Source of the DNA: Bacillota bacterium
GTDB lineage: Bacteria; Bacillota; Dethiobacteria; DTU022
DNA length: 64,000 bases
Assembly: GCA_030611385.1 (NCBI GenBank)
Contig: JAUWPV010000005.1
Coordinates: forward strand, 1 to 64,000
Direction: 5' to 3'
In this document: positions 51,983 to 62,240 of the stretch, piece after piece
Numbering within the stretch: position 1 is the first letter of the stretch
Layout of the letters: each line of letters begins with the position of its first letter
The notes under the pieces: model-generated
Database searches by the model: none
What the model was told of the DNA's origin: nothing
The model's input: the letters and a program-made list of their open reading frames with translations, nothing else
Program-made: the position numbers and the translations under genes

Positions 51983-52001
51983 TTAGATCATCCCCGCAAC
52001 C

Positions 52002-52343
52002 TTAGCGACGTTCTTTAATTCGGGCTGCCTTACCAGTACGTTTTCTTAAATAATAAAGCTTGGCCCGACGGACCCGACCTTTCTTGATTACCTCGATCTT
52101 GCTAATCGAAGGTGAGTGGACGGGAAAGATTCTTTCAACACCGATACCAAAGGTCACCCTGCGAACAGTAAAGGTTTCTCTTGTTTCACTACCCTGGCGC
52201 CCGATGACGACTCCTTCAAATATCTGGGTTCGCTCGCGAGTACCTTCGACAATCTTAACATGCACTTTTACCGTATCACCGGGACTAAATTGCGGCAGAC
52301 CCTCTTTCCAGTTCCGCTTTTCAACTTCCTTCATTAAATCCAT
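52002..52343 (-). CDS. rplS: 50S ribosomal protein L19
   Basis: Large-subunit protein at the 30S-50S interface. 113 residues from [19 protein letters not shown], with [29 protein letters not shown] and the basic C-terminal [19 protein letters not shown]. The ATG is nine bases after GGAGG; earlier UUG and GUG codons are too close to it. Confidence 0.97.
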   Translation of the reverse strand: MDLMKEVEKRNWKEGLPQFSPGDTVKVHVKIVEGTRERTQIFEGVVIGRQGSETRETFTVRRVTFGIGVERIFPVHSPSISKIEVIKKGRVRRAKLYYLRKRTGKAARIKERR

Positions 52344-52394
52344 CACCAAATACCTCCTTCAATTACTGGGTAATTATATCATATAAAAATTAGA

Positions 52395-53132
52395 TCAGAG
52401 CTGCTGCTTTTTAAGGCTCTCCAGGTAGACTTTTTCTCTGGGCCTAAGTTCAGCCTTGTCAAGCAGGTCAGGTCTGCGCTCGTATGTTCTTTTTATTGAC
52501 TGCTGCCTTCGCCAGCGCGCTATCTCACCATGGTTACCGGATAACAGAATTGAAGGCACTTCCATTTCCCGAAATACAGGGGGGCGCGTGTAGTGCGGAT
52601 GCTCAAGCAAAGAATCAGCAAATGATTCATTGGCGGAAGCTTCCTCGGCCAGGAATCCAGGTAGCAAACGAACGACTGCATCAACCAACACTGCTGCCGC
52701 CAGTTCTCCTCCGGTCAAGACAAAGTCCCCTATCGATATTTCGTCATCGACCAGCATCTCACAAACTCTTTCATCGATGCCCTCATAACGGCCGCAAATC
52801 AAGACCAGGTGCTTTTCCTTCGATAGCTGCTGAGCCAGAGTTTGGTCAAATTTGCGTCCCTGCGGAGACAGGAGAACCACCAGGGAGCTGTCGGAACCAG
52901 AATTGGCTTTAAGTTGATCGACTGCTTCAAAGAGCGGTTCGGGTTTCAAGATCATACCGTACCCACCGCCATAAGGGGCATCATCAACCTGGTGGTGCCG
53001 GTCATGGGTGTAAGTGCGTAAATCAACTAAATTAATTTCCACCAAACCCTGATCAACAGCCCTTTTTATCATACTTTCCTTAAAAGGCCCATCGAGTATG
53101 CCCGGGAAAATTGTAACCAGATCAATCTTCAT
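52395..53132 (-). CDS. trmD: tRNA (guanine-N1)-methyltransferase
   Basis: SPOUT methyltransferase that makes m1G37 in tRNAs, preventing frameshifts. The 245-residue protein has the trefoil-knot region: LLSPQGRKFDQTLAQQL, LICGRYEGIDERVCE and DFVLTGGELAA, and the C-terminal helical domain. ATG after AAAGATG. It sits between rimM and rplS. Confidence 0.97.
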   Translation of the reverse strand: MKIDLVTIFPGILDGPFKESMIKRAVDQGLVEINLVDLRTYTHDRHHQVDDAPYGGGYGMILKPEPLFEAVDQLKANSGSDSSLVVLLSPQGRKFDQTLAQQLSKEKHLVLICGRYEGIDERVCEMLVDDEISIGDFVLTGGELAAAVLVDAVVRLLPGFLAEEASANESFADSLLEHPHYTRPPVFREMEVPSILLSGNHGEIARWRRQQSIKRTYERRPDLLDKAELRPREKVYLESLKKQQL

Positions 53133-53147
53133 CTTTCAACGGCTCCC

Positions 53148-53687
53148 TTACAGATCAAGCAGGCCTTCCGGTAGATCTACGACTATTCTTCCTGCTCCCA
53201 AATCAACCTGCCTGATAAACTTCTTTACCGCCGGGATCAGGGCTTTTTTGCCCTCTCCGCCGGCTTGCTCAACCAAGAAAAGATCGTGTCCACCGGTGGT
53301 GATAATATCAATAATCAAACCGATCAGTTCGTCATCAGGGCTATAGATCTGCAGGCCAATCAGCTGGTCGTAATAGAAACGTCCCTCTGGGAGGGGCATC
53401 CGTTTATCCTTCTGGATCACCAACAGACTGCCGCTGAGACGGCGAGCCTCTTCCCTTGTATCGACACCCTGATATTTAACCAACCAGAACCGCCCGTATA
53501 GAGAGGCATTTTCTACCGCCATGCTCCGACGGGTAGTCTCCCTGACCAGCTCAGCTTCATGCAGCTTGTCTATTCTTTCCGGAAAATCGCTGTACGGAAA
53601 TACTTTTAACATACCGCCAATACCGTGGGGCGAAAGAATTTCGCCAATTACCACATCATCTTTTTCATTGAACAATTTCAACAACAA
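53148..53687 (-). CDS. rimM: 16S rRNA processing protein RimM
   Basis: Assembles the 30S head by binding S19. 179 residues with the N-terminal [26 protein letters not shown] barrel and the C-terminal PRC-barrel ([34 protein letters not shown]). Starts with UUG in a run of TTG codons overlapping the khpA end, so the exact start could be one or two codons later. Confidence 0.94.
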   Translation of the reverse strand: MLLKLFNEKDDVVIGEILSPHGIGGMLKVFPYSDFPERIDKLHEAELVRETTRRSMAVENASLYGRFWLVKYQGVDTREEARRLSGSLLVIQKDKRMPLPEGRFYYDQLIGLQIYSPDDELIGLIIDIITTGGHDLFLVEQAGGEGKKALIPAVKKFIRQVDLGAGRIVVDLPEGLLDL

Positions 53688-53895
53688 CCCGCTTATCGTT
53701 TTTTACTGCCCCCGCGCTAACAACAGTCCGGATGGCCTTGGCAATACGGCCTTGTTTACCAATTATTTTACCCATATCTTCAGGCGCTACTCTGAGCTCA
53801 AGCATAATTAGCCGCTCACTTTCAACCTGCCTGACTTCAACATGATCCGGTTCGTCAACCAGCGCTTTGGCAATATGTTCCAATAGCTGTTTCAC
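53665..53895 (-). CDS. khpA: KH-domain RNA-binding protein KhpA (YlqC)
   Basis: Small RNA-binding protein; in streptococci it works with KhpB (EloR) in cell elongation control. 76 residues with a single KH fold holding the GxxG loop as [15 protein letters not shown]. The GUG nine bases after GGAGG is the best start. Its last codons overlap rimM. Confidence 0.9.
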   Translation of the reverse strand: MKQLLEHIAKALVDEPDHVEVRQVESERLIMLELRVAPEDMGKIIGKQGRIAKAIRTVVSAGAVKNDKRVVVEIVQ

Positions 53896-53917
53896 AGATA
53901 CCAACCTCCCTACAGAA

Positions 53918-54163
53918 CTACTTATTCAGAGCGGCTCTTTCAATAAGCGCCTTCACTGTATCGGAAGGCTTGGCTCCTTTTGAAATCCATTGCTGGACCT
54001 TTTCTGCATCAACCTTAAATGTGGTCGGCTTAGTGGTCGGGTTGTAGTAACCGATCTCTTCAATGAAGCGGCCATCCCGGGGACAACGAGAATCTGCTAC
54101 CACGATGCGGTAAAAGGGTTTCTTTTTAGCGCCCATCCTTTTTAATCTGATTCTTACTGCCAA
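53918..54163 (-). CDS. rpsP: 30S ribosomal protein S16
   Basis: Small-subunit protein, 81 residues. [32 protein letters not shown] and [11 protein letters not shown] are diagnostic. The start is a UUG eight bases after GGAGG; the GUG three codons earlier overlaps the Shine-Dalgarno. Confidence 0.96.
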   Translation of the reverse strand: MAVRIRLKRMGAKKKPFYRIVVADSRCPRDGRFIEEIGYYNPTTKPTTFKVDAEKVQQWISKGAKPSDTVKALIERAALNK

Positions 54164-54229
54164 TTGTGTCACCTCCGTTGTCTAAATTTCTTTTTTTATT
54201 TTACCGGATTATAAATCCCGGGTTGTTTT

Positions 54230-55579
54230 CTAAAAAGGGAAACCTTTTTTAACTTTTTTAAGTTTCTTAAACTGCGCTTTCGTTTCCGGGGAGCCCACCT
54301 GCTTAAACATTTTCTGCATCTGCGCAAACTGGTTAAGAAGGCGGTTAACATCCGGGACGGTTGCGCCGCTGCCCGTGGCTATGCGGCGCCGGCGGCTGCT
54401 GTTTAATAGTGATGGTTCCTGTCGTTCATTTTTAGTCATTGAACCGATAATAGCTTCAACCCGTTTGAAGTTGTTTTCATTCAACGACATCTGCTTGACT
54501 TCCTTGGGGATATTACCACCCCCGGGAATCATATTTAGTATTTCCTCCAGTGAACCCATACTGCGCAGTTGTGTTAACTGATCTCTAAAGTCATCGAGAG
54601 TAAACTGCTGTTTTCGCAGTTTCTGTTCCAGCTCCCGGGCCTTAGATTTGTCCACTACTGCTTCTACTTTTTCGATCAGGGAGAGAACATCACCCATTCC
54701 TAAAATACGCGAAGCCATCCGATCGGGATGAAACGGCTCCAGGGCTTCCACTTTTTCACCGATGCCGCTAAATTTAATCGGGCATCCGGTCACTGCTCGC
54801 ACTGAAAGTGCTGCACCACCACGAGAATCCCCGTCGAGCTTGGTAAGTATAACTCCGCTTAACCCGATGGCCTCATTAAATGAAGAAGCGGCATTGACAG
54901 CGTCCTGACCAGTCATGGCGTCAACAACTAACAACACTTCATCGGGATCAATTGTTTTTTTAATTGCAGCCAATTCGGCCATCATCTCGTCATCGATGTG
55001 CAGGCGCCCCGCAGTATCAAATATTACCGCATCAAAACCATCCCGGGTAGCCAGCTGCAGTCCCTCGCGGCAGATATCCACCGGAGCAGCATTGGAATTG
55101 CTGTAAGTCTGTTCACCTATTGACTCGCTGAGCACCTGAAGCTGTTGTATAGCCCCCGGCCGGTAAGTATCTGCTGCTACAAGAAGTGAACGCCGGTCGC
55201 TGCGGCGCAGGTGCGCGGCTAGTTTGACTGCTGTGGTTGTCTTACCGGAACCCTGTAAACCAATAATTAATATTTTTGTCGGCCCTTTACCGGAATGAAT
55301 CAGGCTGCTCTGTTTTCCCCCCATTAAGCTGGTCATTTCTTCGTTGACTATTTTTACCACTTGATGGCCCGGTGTAAGGCTGCTCATCACTTCCTGTCCG
55401 ACAACCCTCTCCCGGATTGCCCCAATAAAGTCTTTGACCACTTTGAAATTAACATCAGCTTCAAGTAGAGCCAACCGAATTTCCCTCAACGCCGCATCAA
55501 CGTCTTTTTCGTTTAGTTTACCTTTGCCTCTGAGTTGGCGCAGGGTGTTTTGTAGTTTATCGGCCAGGCTGGAAAACAT
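54230..55579 (-). CDS. ffh: signal recognition particle protein Ffh
   Basis: GTPase that targets nascent membrane proteins to the translocon with SRP RNA and FtsY. 449 residues: N helical domain, G domain with IGLQGSGKTTTAVKLA (about 105-120), DTAGRLHIDDEM, TKLDGDSRGGAAL, and a Met-rich M domain from about 320 (IPGGGNIPKE; LNQFAQMQKMFKQ). It lies 15 bp after ylxM. Confidence 0.97.
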   Translation of the reverse strand: MFSSLADKLQNTLRQLRGKGKLNEKDVDAALREIRLALLEADVNFKVVKDFIGAIRERVVGQEVMSSLTPGHQVVKIVNEEMTSLMGGKQSSLIHSGKGPTKILIIGLQGSGKTTTAVKLAAHLRRSDRRSLLVAADTYRPGAIQQLQVLSESIGEQTYSNSNAAPVDICREGLQLATRDGFDAVIFDTAGRLHIDDEMMAELAAIKKTIDPDEVLLVVDAMTGQDAVNAASSFNEAIGLSGVILTKLDGDSRGGAALSVRAVTGCPIKFSGIGEKVEALEPFHPDRMASRILGMGDVLSLIEKVEAVVDKSKARELEQKLRKQQFTLDDFRDQLTQLRSMGSLEEILNMIPGGGNIPKEVKQMSLNENNFKRVEAIIGSMTKNERQEPSLLNSSRRRRIATGSGATVPDVNRLLNQFAQMQKMFKQVGSPETKAQFKKLKKVKKGFPF

Positions 55580-55594
55580 ATAAGTTTTTCACTC

Positions 55595-55942
55595 CTACTG
55601 TTCGCTAACGATACGCAAATCGCTGACTATTTCTTTTAAACGTTTCAGATCATCCTTATTAAGTTCTTCCTGATCCAGCAACCGATCTGCTTTCATTAAA
55701 AGCTCCTGCTGATCGTTGAAAAGCTTATAAAGTCCAAGTTTTATTTCCAGTTTTTCGATCGAAGCAAGGGTTCGTCGAATCAGATCATAAACTGCCTGCC
55801 GGCTGATATTGTATTCTGAAGCAATCTCACTCAATGAATAGTTATCGCTAAAGTAGTATTGGAGTACCTCCTGCTGGTGTTTTGTCAGCAGGGGAGCGTA
55901 AATATCATAGAGCAGATTAATACGATTGATCTGATCAAGCAT
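55595..55942 (-). CDS. ylxM: YlxM-family SRP-associated HTH protein
   Basis: A 115-residue helical protein with a sigma-70 region 4-like HTH (NYSLSEIASEYNISRQAVYDLIRRTLASIEKLE). In Firmicutes YlxM is encoded next to ffh and stimulates SRP function. The operon it leads has a near-consensus promoter at 55,979-56,007. Confidence 0.92.
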   Translation of the reverse strand: MLDQINRINLLYDIYAPLLTKHQQEVLQYYFSDNYSLSEIASEYNISRQAVYDLIRRTLASIEKLEIKLGLYKLFNDQQELLMKADRLLDQEELNKDDLKRLKEIVSDLRIVSEQ

Positions 55943-55978
55943 TTTGACCTCTGTAAAGTATTTTTCCTTAACAGGCAG

Positions 55979-56007
55979 AGTATAGCAAATTTCAAATACT
56001 AATGCAA
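55979..56007 (-). promoter_or_regulatory. promoter of the ylxM-ffh-rpsP operon
   Basis: On the minus strand TTGCAT and TATACT with a 17-bp spacer, about 35-40 bp before the ylxM start. Strong match to the sigma-A consensus. Confidence 0.6.
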
Positions 56008-56056
56008 ACTATTTCTTAATTTTTTTCACTGTTTAGCAGAATACATTTGCAGCATA

Positions 56057-56085
56057 TTGCATTTAATCGAAGAAAGTGGTAATAT
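56057..56085 (+). promoter_or_regulatory. promoter of the RDD gene
   Basis: TTGCAT and TAATAT with a 17-bp spacer, about 75 bp before the RDD start. It is back-to-back with the ylxM promoter. Confidence 0.45.
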
Positions 56086-56161
56086 AAGGTAACATAGTGC
56101 CTGCTTTCAATATATTTGCGGGGTAGCTTTGTAAACTTATTCTAAACTGGAGGGTTTACTT

Positions 56162-56593
56162 ATGAAAAACGGAGAATTGGCAGCTGCAGAAAAATATGTT
56201 GGGGTTGGATTGCGTTTTGTGGCTATTTTAATCGATGGCATTATTCTTTTTATCCTGGCCTACCTGATCGCTGCGGTCACCGGTGGTATCACAGCAGGTG
56301 GTTTTGAGATTCAGGGAGCGCCAGCGTTTCTTTTCTTCATTCTGAGCCTTCTTTATTATGTGCTTTTAGAGGCCTATCTCGGCGGCACTGTCGGTAAACT
56401 TGCCCTGGGAATGCGGGTGATTATTGAAGACGGCAGCCCCTGTACTATCAGCGCATCACTAATTCGCAACCTGCTGAGAATAGTTGATTTTTTACCATTT
56501 GCATATCTTGTAGGGGCTATTTTAATCTGGACTTCACCGATAAAACAGCGTTTCGGTGATCGCCTCGCGAAAACAGTCGTGGTAAAAAAATAG
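56162..56593 (+). CDS. RDD-family membrane protein
   Basis: A 143-residue membrane protein named after its conserved Arg and Asp residues: VGLRFVAILIDGIILF, then LEAYLGGTVGKLALGMRVI and SLIRNLLRIVDF. Three or four membrane segments. Function is unknown; some members are sodium/proton antiporter-like. The ATG follows GGAGGG. It is the only plus-strand gene in the right-hand cluster. Confidence 0.88.
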   Translation: MKNGELAAAEKYVGVGLRFVAILIDGIILFILAYLIAAVTGGITAGGFEIQGAPAFLFFILSLLYYVLLEAYLGGTVGKLALGMRVIIEDGSPCTISASLIRNLLRIVDFLPFAYLVGAILIWTSPIKQRFGDRLAKTVVVKK

Positions 56594-56664
56594 CAGCCGC
56601 GGGTAGCTCTTGGTCAGATCGTACAGTTCTACCGATCTTATGCCGGGAACCTTGATTTGTCTGA

Positions 56665-57573
56665 TCAGGTCTCAAGGAGAGCATGAACAAAGTCGGCTGC
56701 ATTGAAAGGAATTAAATCTTCTATTTTTTCTCCCGTACCAACATAACGAACCGGTATTTTGAGAGCATCCTGGATACCGATAACAATACCCCCGCGGGCA
56801 GTTCCGTCAAGCTTGGCAAGGATTAACCCGGTAAGGGGCAGAGTTTCATTGAAACTCCTGGCCTGGTTCACTGCATTCTGGCCGGTAGTGGCATCGATAA
56901 CCAGTAAAACCTCGTGCGGCGCTCCCGCCATATTGCGACCGATAACGCGATAGATCTTATTCAGTTCTTCCATCAGGTTGTATTTGTTGTGGAGGCGCCC
57001 GGCAGTATCACCGATGACTATATCAACCGACCTGGCCTGTGCGGCATTAATGGCATCAAAAAAGAGGGCGGAAGGATCTGAACCCGACTGCTGTTTGATA
57101 AGATCAACGCCCGCTCGCTCAGACCAGATTTCCAGTTGTTCAACAGCAGCGGCACGAAAGGTATCTCCAGCTACGAGAAGAACTTTTTTGCCCTGTTTGC
57201 AGAAAAGGTTGGCCAGTTTTGCCGCGGATGTTGTCTTTCCGGAACCGTTCACCCCTACCAGCAGGATCACATGAGGCTGTTCAGTAATTTCTACAGCCGC
57301 TTCCCCTGAATAGACAAGATCGATTAACATCTGAAGCAGTAAATTCCTTACTTCACTGCTTTCTTTAAGTTTCAGCCGGCCAACTTCCTCTTTCAATTGC
57401 CCGACAAGTTTTAAGCTGGTCTGAAGCCCGACATCACCGGCAATCAGGGTCTCTTCAAGCTCATCATAAAATTCTTCGCTTAAGGCTCCACTACCAAAGA
57501 GTTTTTCCAGATTACCAATAAAACCGGTTTTACTACGGGCCAGGCTGCTTCTAAACTGATGGACCAGGCTCAT
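56665..57573 (-). CDS. ftsY: signal recognition particle receptor FtsY
   Basis: Membrane-associated GTPase that receives the SRP-ribosome complex. The 302-residue protein has NG domains only (no long acidic A domain): [17 protein letters not shown] near 105-121, [38 protein letters not shown] and [14 protein letters not shown]. Seven bases separate it from smc. Confidence 0.97.
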   Translation of the reverse strand: MSLVHQFRSSLARSKTGFIGNLEKLFGSGALSEEFYDELEETLIAGDVGLQTSLKLVGQLKEEVGRLKLKESSEVRNLLLQMLIDLVYSGEAAVEITEQPHVILLVGVNGSGKTTSAAKLANLFCKQGKKVLLVAGDTFRAAAVEQLEIWSERAGVDLIKQQSGSDPSALFFDAINAAQARSVDIVIGDTAGRLHNKYNLMEELNKIYRVIGRNMAGAPHEVLLVIDATTGQNAVNQARSFNETLPLTGLILAKLDGTARGGIVIGIQDALKIPVRYVGTGEKIEDLIPFNAADFVHALLET

Positions 57574-57579
57574 GAAACA

Positions 57580-60500
57580 TTAATTCTCCCTTGTTATAAC
57601 ATTATTTTCCAGCTTTAGCGACATCACGCGCGATACACCAGGTTCAGGCATTGTCACACCGTAAAGCACTTCAGCTTCTTCCATGGTCCTTTTACGGTGC
57701 GTGATCAGAATAAATTGGGTCTGCTCAGCAGTTTGCTTTAGAAATTTTGTAAAGCGGGAAAGGTTAGCGTCATCAAGAGTTGATTCAACTTCGTCAAGCA
57801 AATAAAAAGGCGCCGGCTTGAAACGCAGGATAGCGAAGACAAGGGCAATAGCAGTCAATACCTTTTCGCCGGCCGATAGCAGGGTGATGTTCTGTAATTT
57901 TTTTCCTGGTGGCTGGGCAATAATTTCAATTCCCGATTCCAGTATATTATCGGTATCAGTCAACTTTAACATAGCCTGGCCGCCCTCAAAAAGCTCCCGG
58001 AAGGTTTGCATAAAGTTATCGTTGATCGTCTCAAAAGCAATATTAAAGTAATGCTCCATGCGCTGATCAATCTCAGCCAAAACCTTGTGTAGCGAAGCTT
58101 CACCTTTTTGCAGGTCATCCTTTTGGTCGGTCAGGAATTTTATTCTCTCTTCGAGCCTGGACAGTTCCTCGATGGCTCCCAGGTTAACCTCGCCGAGCGC
58201 TTCTAAATCTTCCTTTGTATTCTCAATCTGCAAGCGGCTTTCTTCCGGTTCGAAATCTGCTTCAATTAAAGCCAGCACATCAGTATGAAAAAGCTCACTG
58301 TAGCGTATTTCCTGATAGTTGATTTCAGTCTGAAGCCTTGCCTGCTCCATGGAAAGCTGTCTTTCCTGCTTTTCCTGTCGGGTAACCTGATTCTGGCGTC
58401 GGCGGCCCCGTTCCTCGAAATCAATCAAATCAGCTTCTGTATTGTTAACCTGCTGTACTTTATTGTCCAGCTCAATAATCAATTCAGCTTTTTCACGGTT
58501 TAGATCTTGCACTCTGGTAGTAATGTTCTGCTGAACCTCTTTGTTTTCTGCTAATTCTTTTTGAAATACTGCCGATTCGCTGTCTTTTTCTTCTGTTTCG
58601 ACCGCAGGCCTTTTGGCGGCTTCTTCAATTTCACCAATTCGTCCAACCAGAGCATCGTGTTGTTCCTGGCAAGAGCTAATTTTCACCATTTTTTCGGTTA
58701 TTTTTTGTTCCAAAAACTGTTTCTCTTCGAGGAATTGCCGATAATCTTCTTTCATTACAGCCAATTCCTTCTCATAGATCTCTATAGCACAAGCAGAACT
58801 CTCTACATCTGATTTTGCAGCGGCCGTTCGCTGGCTATGCTCTGCTTCTTCTGATTCAAGTTCTTTCATGGCGGATGTTCCCGCCTGAAGACGATCGTTT
58901 AGCAAACTCAGTTCACGCTGCAGCCCTTCGGATTCCTTCTGCAGTGTGCTCACCTTTTCTGAAAGTTCCTGTCTTCCACCAGCAGCTTCAGCAACAGCTT
59001 CTGCTGCATTGGCCAGGAATATTTTAGCTTTTTCAAGTTCTGCTTCAGTTTTATTTAAATCTTCGAGCGCTACTGAATGTTGCTTTTGCAGAGCCTCAAT
59101 TTCTTTACGCCTGCCCAGGGGCATTCCGGCATTACGCTTGGGCAGACTGCCACCCCTGATCATTCCGCCAGGGTTAATCATTTCTCCATCCAGGGTAACC
59201 ACGCGACAACTGTGCTTGACAAAACGGGCTGCTTTTGAAGCATCTTCGAGGTTCCGGCAAATAAGAATCGGTGACATCAGATAATCAACCGCTTTGCGGT
59301 ATGTGGAAGCTACTTCAACCTGCTCCGAAGCCTTACCAATGACACCGGGAAGATCACGCCAACCCGGATAACGTTCAAGAGGATCGGCGGCCTGGTGAAG
59401 AATATCCAGTGGTAAAAAGGTAGCCCAACCCCGATTATTTGCTTTAAGGTAACCGATTGCGCCCTGCACCGCTTTTTCCGTATCGGCAACCAGGTACTGC
59501 AACCCACTACCGAGAGCTGCTTCGATTGCCTGGACAAACTGTTCATCCACTGAAATTAAATCTGCCACCGGTCCGATTATTCCGGGTAAGCTTGAACGAG
59601 CCTGCATAATCTCTTTAACTCCACGATAGTAACCAGACAGGGCGGAGTCCTGTTCCTGCAGTAGCTGCAACCTGCTGCTAATACCATAGACAGTTTCTCT
59701 TTTCTTCTGTAACACCCCAGCCAGTTGTTCAAGTTTCTTCCGTAGAACATCCTCTTCATTAACAGTTATTTCAACCGCACTTACCGCAGCTCTGAATAGT
59801 TCTTTTGCCGTTTCGACCTGCTGATCAAAGGAAATTACATTCTTGTTCAACTGAGCCAACTTTATCTGTAAAGAGGTTTCTTCATCACTTAAAGCTTTTT
59901 TTTGAACCAGTAAACGTTCCAGTCGACGATTAAGTTCTTCTATAACCGAGGCGGCTGTTTCCTTACGGTTCCTGGCCTTATAGATTTCTTCTTGTCTCTT
60001 TTCAACTTCTCCCGAAAGGGCGTTCGTTTCATGCCGGGATAACTCTTTTCGCAGATTTTCAAGATCTTCGTTAAGCTGACCAAGCTCTTCCTTTTTAGTT
60101 TGCCAATCCTGCTGCGCCTTGCTCGCTCGAGCGGAATACTCCTCTATAAAAATGGCCAGCTGTTTGACTCTCTGCTTATTCTGCCCAAGCTGATCCTGAT
60201 AACGATTCTCCCTTTCGAGAAGTAGCCTCATTTCGTTTTCCTGCTGATCGAGTGTTCGTGAAGACTGGCTCAGCTTCTGTTCCTGTTCTCTCTTTTCGTT
60301 TAGCTGATCCTGCAGGTTGCTTTTTAAATCCTGGAATGCTTTTTCATGCAACCCACCCTGTGCTGCAGAAGTGAGCAGAGCATCGTTTACCGCCTGAAGA
60401 TGTTTATTTGTTTTATTAAGTTGTTCACGAGATTGTTTGAGATGATAGGAGAGAAATCTCTTTTCTTCATCGTCCATGCGCTGCTTAAGGGAGCGGTACT

Positions 60501-61140
60501 GACGGGTTATTTCAGCCTGAATCTGCAGCGGCTCGATTTGGGTTTCAAGTTCATAGATCAGATCCTGAACTCGTACCAGGTTTTCCCGGGTTTCGTCAAG
60601 ACGGCGCCTCGCTTCTCGTTTACGCAGCTTGTATTTAAATATGCCGGCGGCTTCTTCAAATATTTCCCGTCTTTCTTCAGACCGGCTGTTAATAATTTCA
60701 TCTACCCGCCCCTGACCAATGACCGAATAGACATCTTTACCCAACCCGGTGTCTAAAAAAAGCTCTGTAATATCTTTTAAGCGGCAGGGTGATTTATTTA
60801 TATAATATTCACTATCACCATTCCGAAAGAGGCGCCTGGTAATGGTTATTTCTTCATAATCAAGGTTCAGAAAATCACCGGCGCCATCAAAGGTGAGTGA
60901 AACTTCAGCAAAATTTAAGGCTTTCCGGCTTTCACTGCCTGAAAAAATAACCTCTTCCATCCGCGTTCCCCGCAGAGATTTTACACTCTGCTCACCAAGG
61001 GCCCAGCGCACAGCATCAACCAGGTTGCTTTTACCACAACCGTTCGGACCGATAATTGCTGCAATACCCTGATTTAAGCCCAGTTCAGTTTTTTCAGCAA
61101 ACGACTTGAAACCAAATAGCTCCATTCTTTTCAGGTACAC
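57580..61140 (-). CDS. smc: chromosome partition protein SMC
   Basis: Condensin-like ATPase that organises and segregates chromosomes with ScpA/B. The 1,186-residue protein has the N-terminal ATP site IIGPNGCGKSNLVDAVRWALGEQ (about 31-53), long coiled coils, a hinge near residues 500-690, and the C-terminal signature LLSAGEKVLTAIALVFAILRF with Walker B PFYLLDEVESTLDDAN. The signature reads LSAGE where LSGGE is usual. GUG start. It sits between rnc/spoVS and ftsY, the normal place. Confidence 0.97.
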   Translation of the reverse strand: MYLKRMELFGFKSFAEKTELGLNQGIAAIIGPNGCGKSNLVDAVRWALGEQSVKSLRGTRMEEVIFSGSESRKALNFAEVSLTFDGAGDFLNLDYEEITITRRLFRNGDSEYYINKSPCRLKDITELFLDTGLGKDVYSVIGQGRVDEIINSRSEERREIFEEAAGIFKYKLRKREARRRLDETRENLVRVQDLIYELETQIEPLQIQAEITRQYRSLKQRMDDEEKRFLSYHLKQSREQLNKTNKHLQAVNDALLTSAAQGGLHEKAFQDLKSNLQDQLNEKREQEQKLSQSSRTLDQQENEMRLLLERENRYQDQLGQNKQRVKQLAIFIEEYSARASKAQQDWQTKKEELGQLNEDLENLRKELSRHETNALSGEVEKRQEEIYKARNRKETAASVIEELNRRLERLLVQKKALSDEETSLQIKLAQLNKNVISFDQQVETAKELFRAAVSAVEITVNEEDVLRKKLEQLAGVLQKKRETVYGISSRLQLLQEQDSALSGYYRGVKEIMQARSSLPGIIGPVADLISVDEQFVQAIEAALGSGLQYLVADTEKAVQGAIGYLKANNRGWATFLPLDILHQAADPLERYPGWRDLPGVIGKASEQVEVASTYRKAVDYLMSPILICRNLEDASKAARFVKHSCRVVTLDGEMINPGGMIRGGSLPKRNAGMPLGRRKEIEALQKQHSVALEDLNKTEAELEKAKIFLANAAEAVAEAAGGRQELSEKVSTLQKESEGLQRELSLLNDRLQAGTSAMKELESEEAEHSQRTAAAKSDVESSACAIEIYEKELAVMKEDYRQFLEEKQFLEQKITEKMVKISSCQEQHDALVGRIGEIEEAAKRPAVETEEKDSESAVFQKELAENKEVQQNITTRVQDLNREKAELIIELDNKVQQVNNTEADLIDFEERGRRRQNQVTRQEKQERQLSMEQARLQTEINYQEIRYSELFHTDVLALIEADFEPEESRLQIENTKEDLEALGEVNLGAIEELSRLEERIKFLTDQKDDLQKGEASLHKVLAEIDQRMEHYFNIAFETINDNFMQTFRELFEGGQAMLKLTDTDNILESGIEIIAQPPGKKLQNITLLSAGEKVLTAIALVFAILRFKPAPFYLLDEVESTLDDANLSRFTKFLKQTAEQTQFILITHRKRTMEEAEVLYGVTMPEPGVSRVMSLKLENNVITREN

Positions 61141-61229
61141 GCGTAATGGCTCCTAACTGCAATAAAGATTTTACGGGGTGGGACAAGTAACGCACCTACT
61201 TATCTCACCTACCCTGGTTAAGCATTTAA

Positions 61230-61490
61230 CTACCTTGGTGTAACAGTAATTTTTATTGCTGTTCTTTCTTCATCGTCAATCAATACCTCGACAAAAGAGG
61301 GAACCATAACAAGGTTTATGCCGTTTGGGGCCACATAGCCTCTGGCTATGGCCACAGCTTTAATCGCCTGATTAACAGCCCCCGCTCCGATCGCCTGTAG
61401 TTCAACAATTTCTTCGGTTCGAATAACAGCAGCCAAAGCTCCAGCCAGAGCTTTAGCCTGTGAATGGGCCGATACTTTTAAGGTTTCCAT
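61230..61490 (-). CDS. spoVS: stage V sporulation protein S
   Basis: A small Alba-like protein needed for late spore development in Bacillus, also found outside spore-formers. The 86-residue sequence starts METLKVSAHSQAKALAGALAAVIR and continues with the conserved ELQAIGAGAVNQAIKAVAIARGYVAP block. Its place between rnc and smc is unusual. A hint that the host forms spores or derives from spore-formers. A TACC-rich gap of 89 bp lies between it and smc. Confidence 0.95.
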   Translation of the reverse strand: METLKVSAHSQAKALAGALAAVIRTEEIVELQAIGAGAVNQAIKAVAIARGYVAPNGINLVMVPSFVEVLIDDEERTAIKITVTPR

Positions 61491-61544
61491 TGCTCCTTAA
61501 TTATGCTCCTCCCATAAAAATAATGAACCAGAGTTCGATCCAGC

Positions 61545-62240
61545 TTAAGGTGTAATTTTACTCCAGGCTTCTTTCGCTGCCGCTTGTTCCGCCTCCTTTT
61601 TACTACGGCCGTAGCCGCTGCCAATCGAATTCAAATCGAGGATCACTTCTGCTTCAAACTCTTTGCTATGATCAGGACCACTTTCATGCGTTATCCGGTA
61701 AACCGGGGTTACTGCATAGCGAGCTTGTGAAAATTCCTGCAGTAATGTTTTATAATCGCTGCACAGTACTCCTTCCTGAAGTTCCAGTAAAATCGGCTTA
61801 TAAAGTTCCAAAACATTTTTTCTGCATTCTTCCAGACCGCGATCCAGATAGATCGCCCCAATTAAAGCTTCTACAGTATCACCCAACAGTGATGGGCGAC
61901 TTGAACCACCGCTCACTATTTCTCCTTTACCAAGGCGAAGCTGCTGTCCTAAATTCAGTCCAAAAGCCAGCCGGGCCAGGGAAGCTTCACAAACCAGTTC
62001 TGCGCGAAGTCTGGTAAGTTTGCCTTCAGATAATTGAGGATATTTTGCATAAAGATAATCACTGATTATTAACTCAAGGACAGCATCGCCAAGAAACTCC
62101 AGTCGTTCGTTATCACTGCGATGATGGCTTTTTTCATGAGCATACGAACTATGAGTCAGCGCCTGCTCGTAGAGGTCTAAGTTATTAACCTTCCAACCAA
62201 TATTATCCAGGTATAGTTGGATTTTTTCAGGCCACTGCAT
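61545..62240 (-). CDS. rnc: ribonuclease III
   Basis: Double-strand-specific endoribonuclease that processes rRNA precursors and antisense duplexes. The 231-residue protein has the catalytic motif NERLEFLGDAVLELIISDYLY near 43-63, GDTVEALIGAIYLDRG near 120, and a C-terminal dsRNA-binding domain ending KKEAEQAAAKEAWSKI. Confidence 0.96.
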   Translation of the reverse strand: MQWPEKIQLYLDNIGWKVNNLDLYEQALTHSSYAHEKSHHRSDNERLEFLGDAVLELIISDYLYAKYPQLSEGKLTRLRAELVCEASLARLAFGLNLGQQLRLGKGEIVSGGSSRPSLLGDTVEALIGAIYLDRGLEECRKNVLELYKPILLELQEGVLCSDYKTLLQEFSQARYAVTPVYRITHESGPDHSKEFEAEVILDLNSIGSGYGRSKKEAEQAAAKEAWSKITP

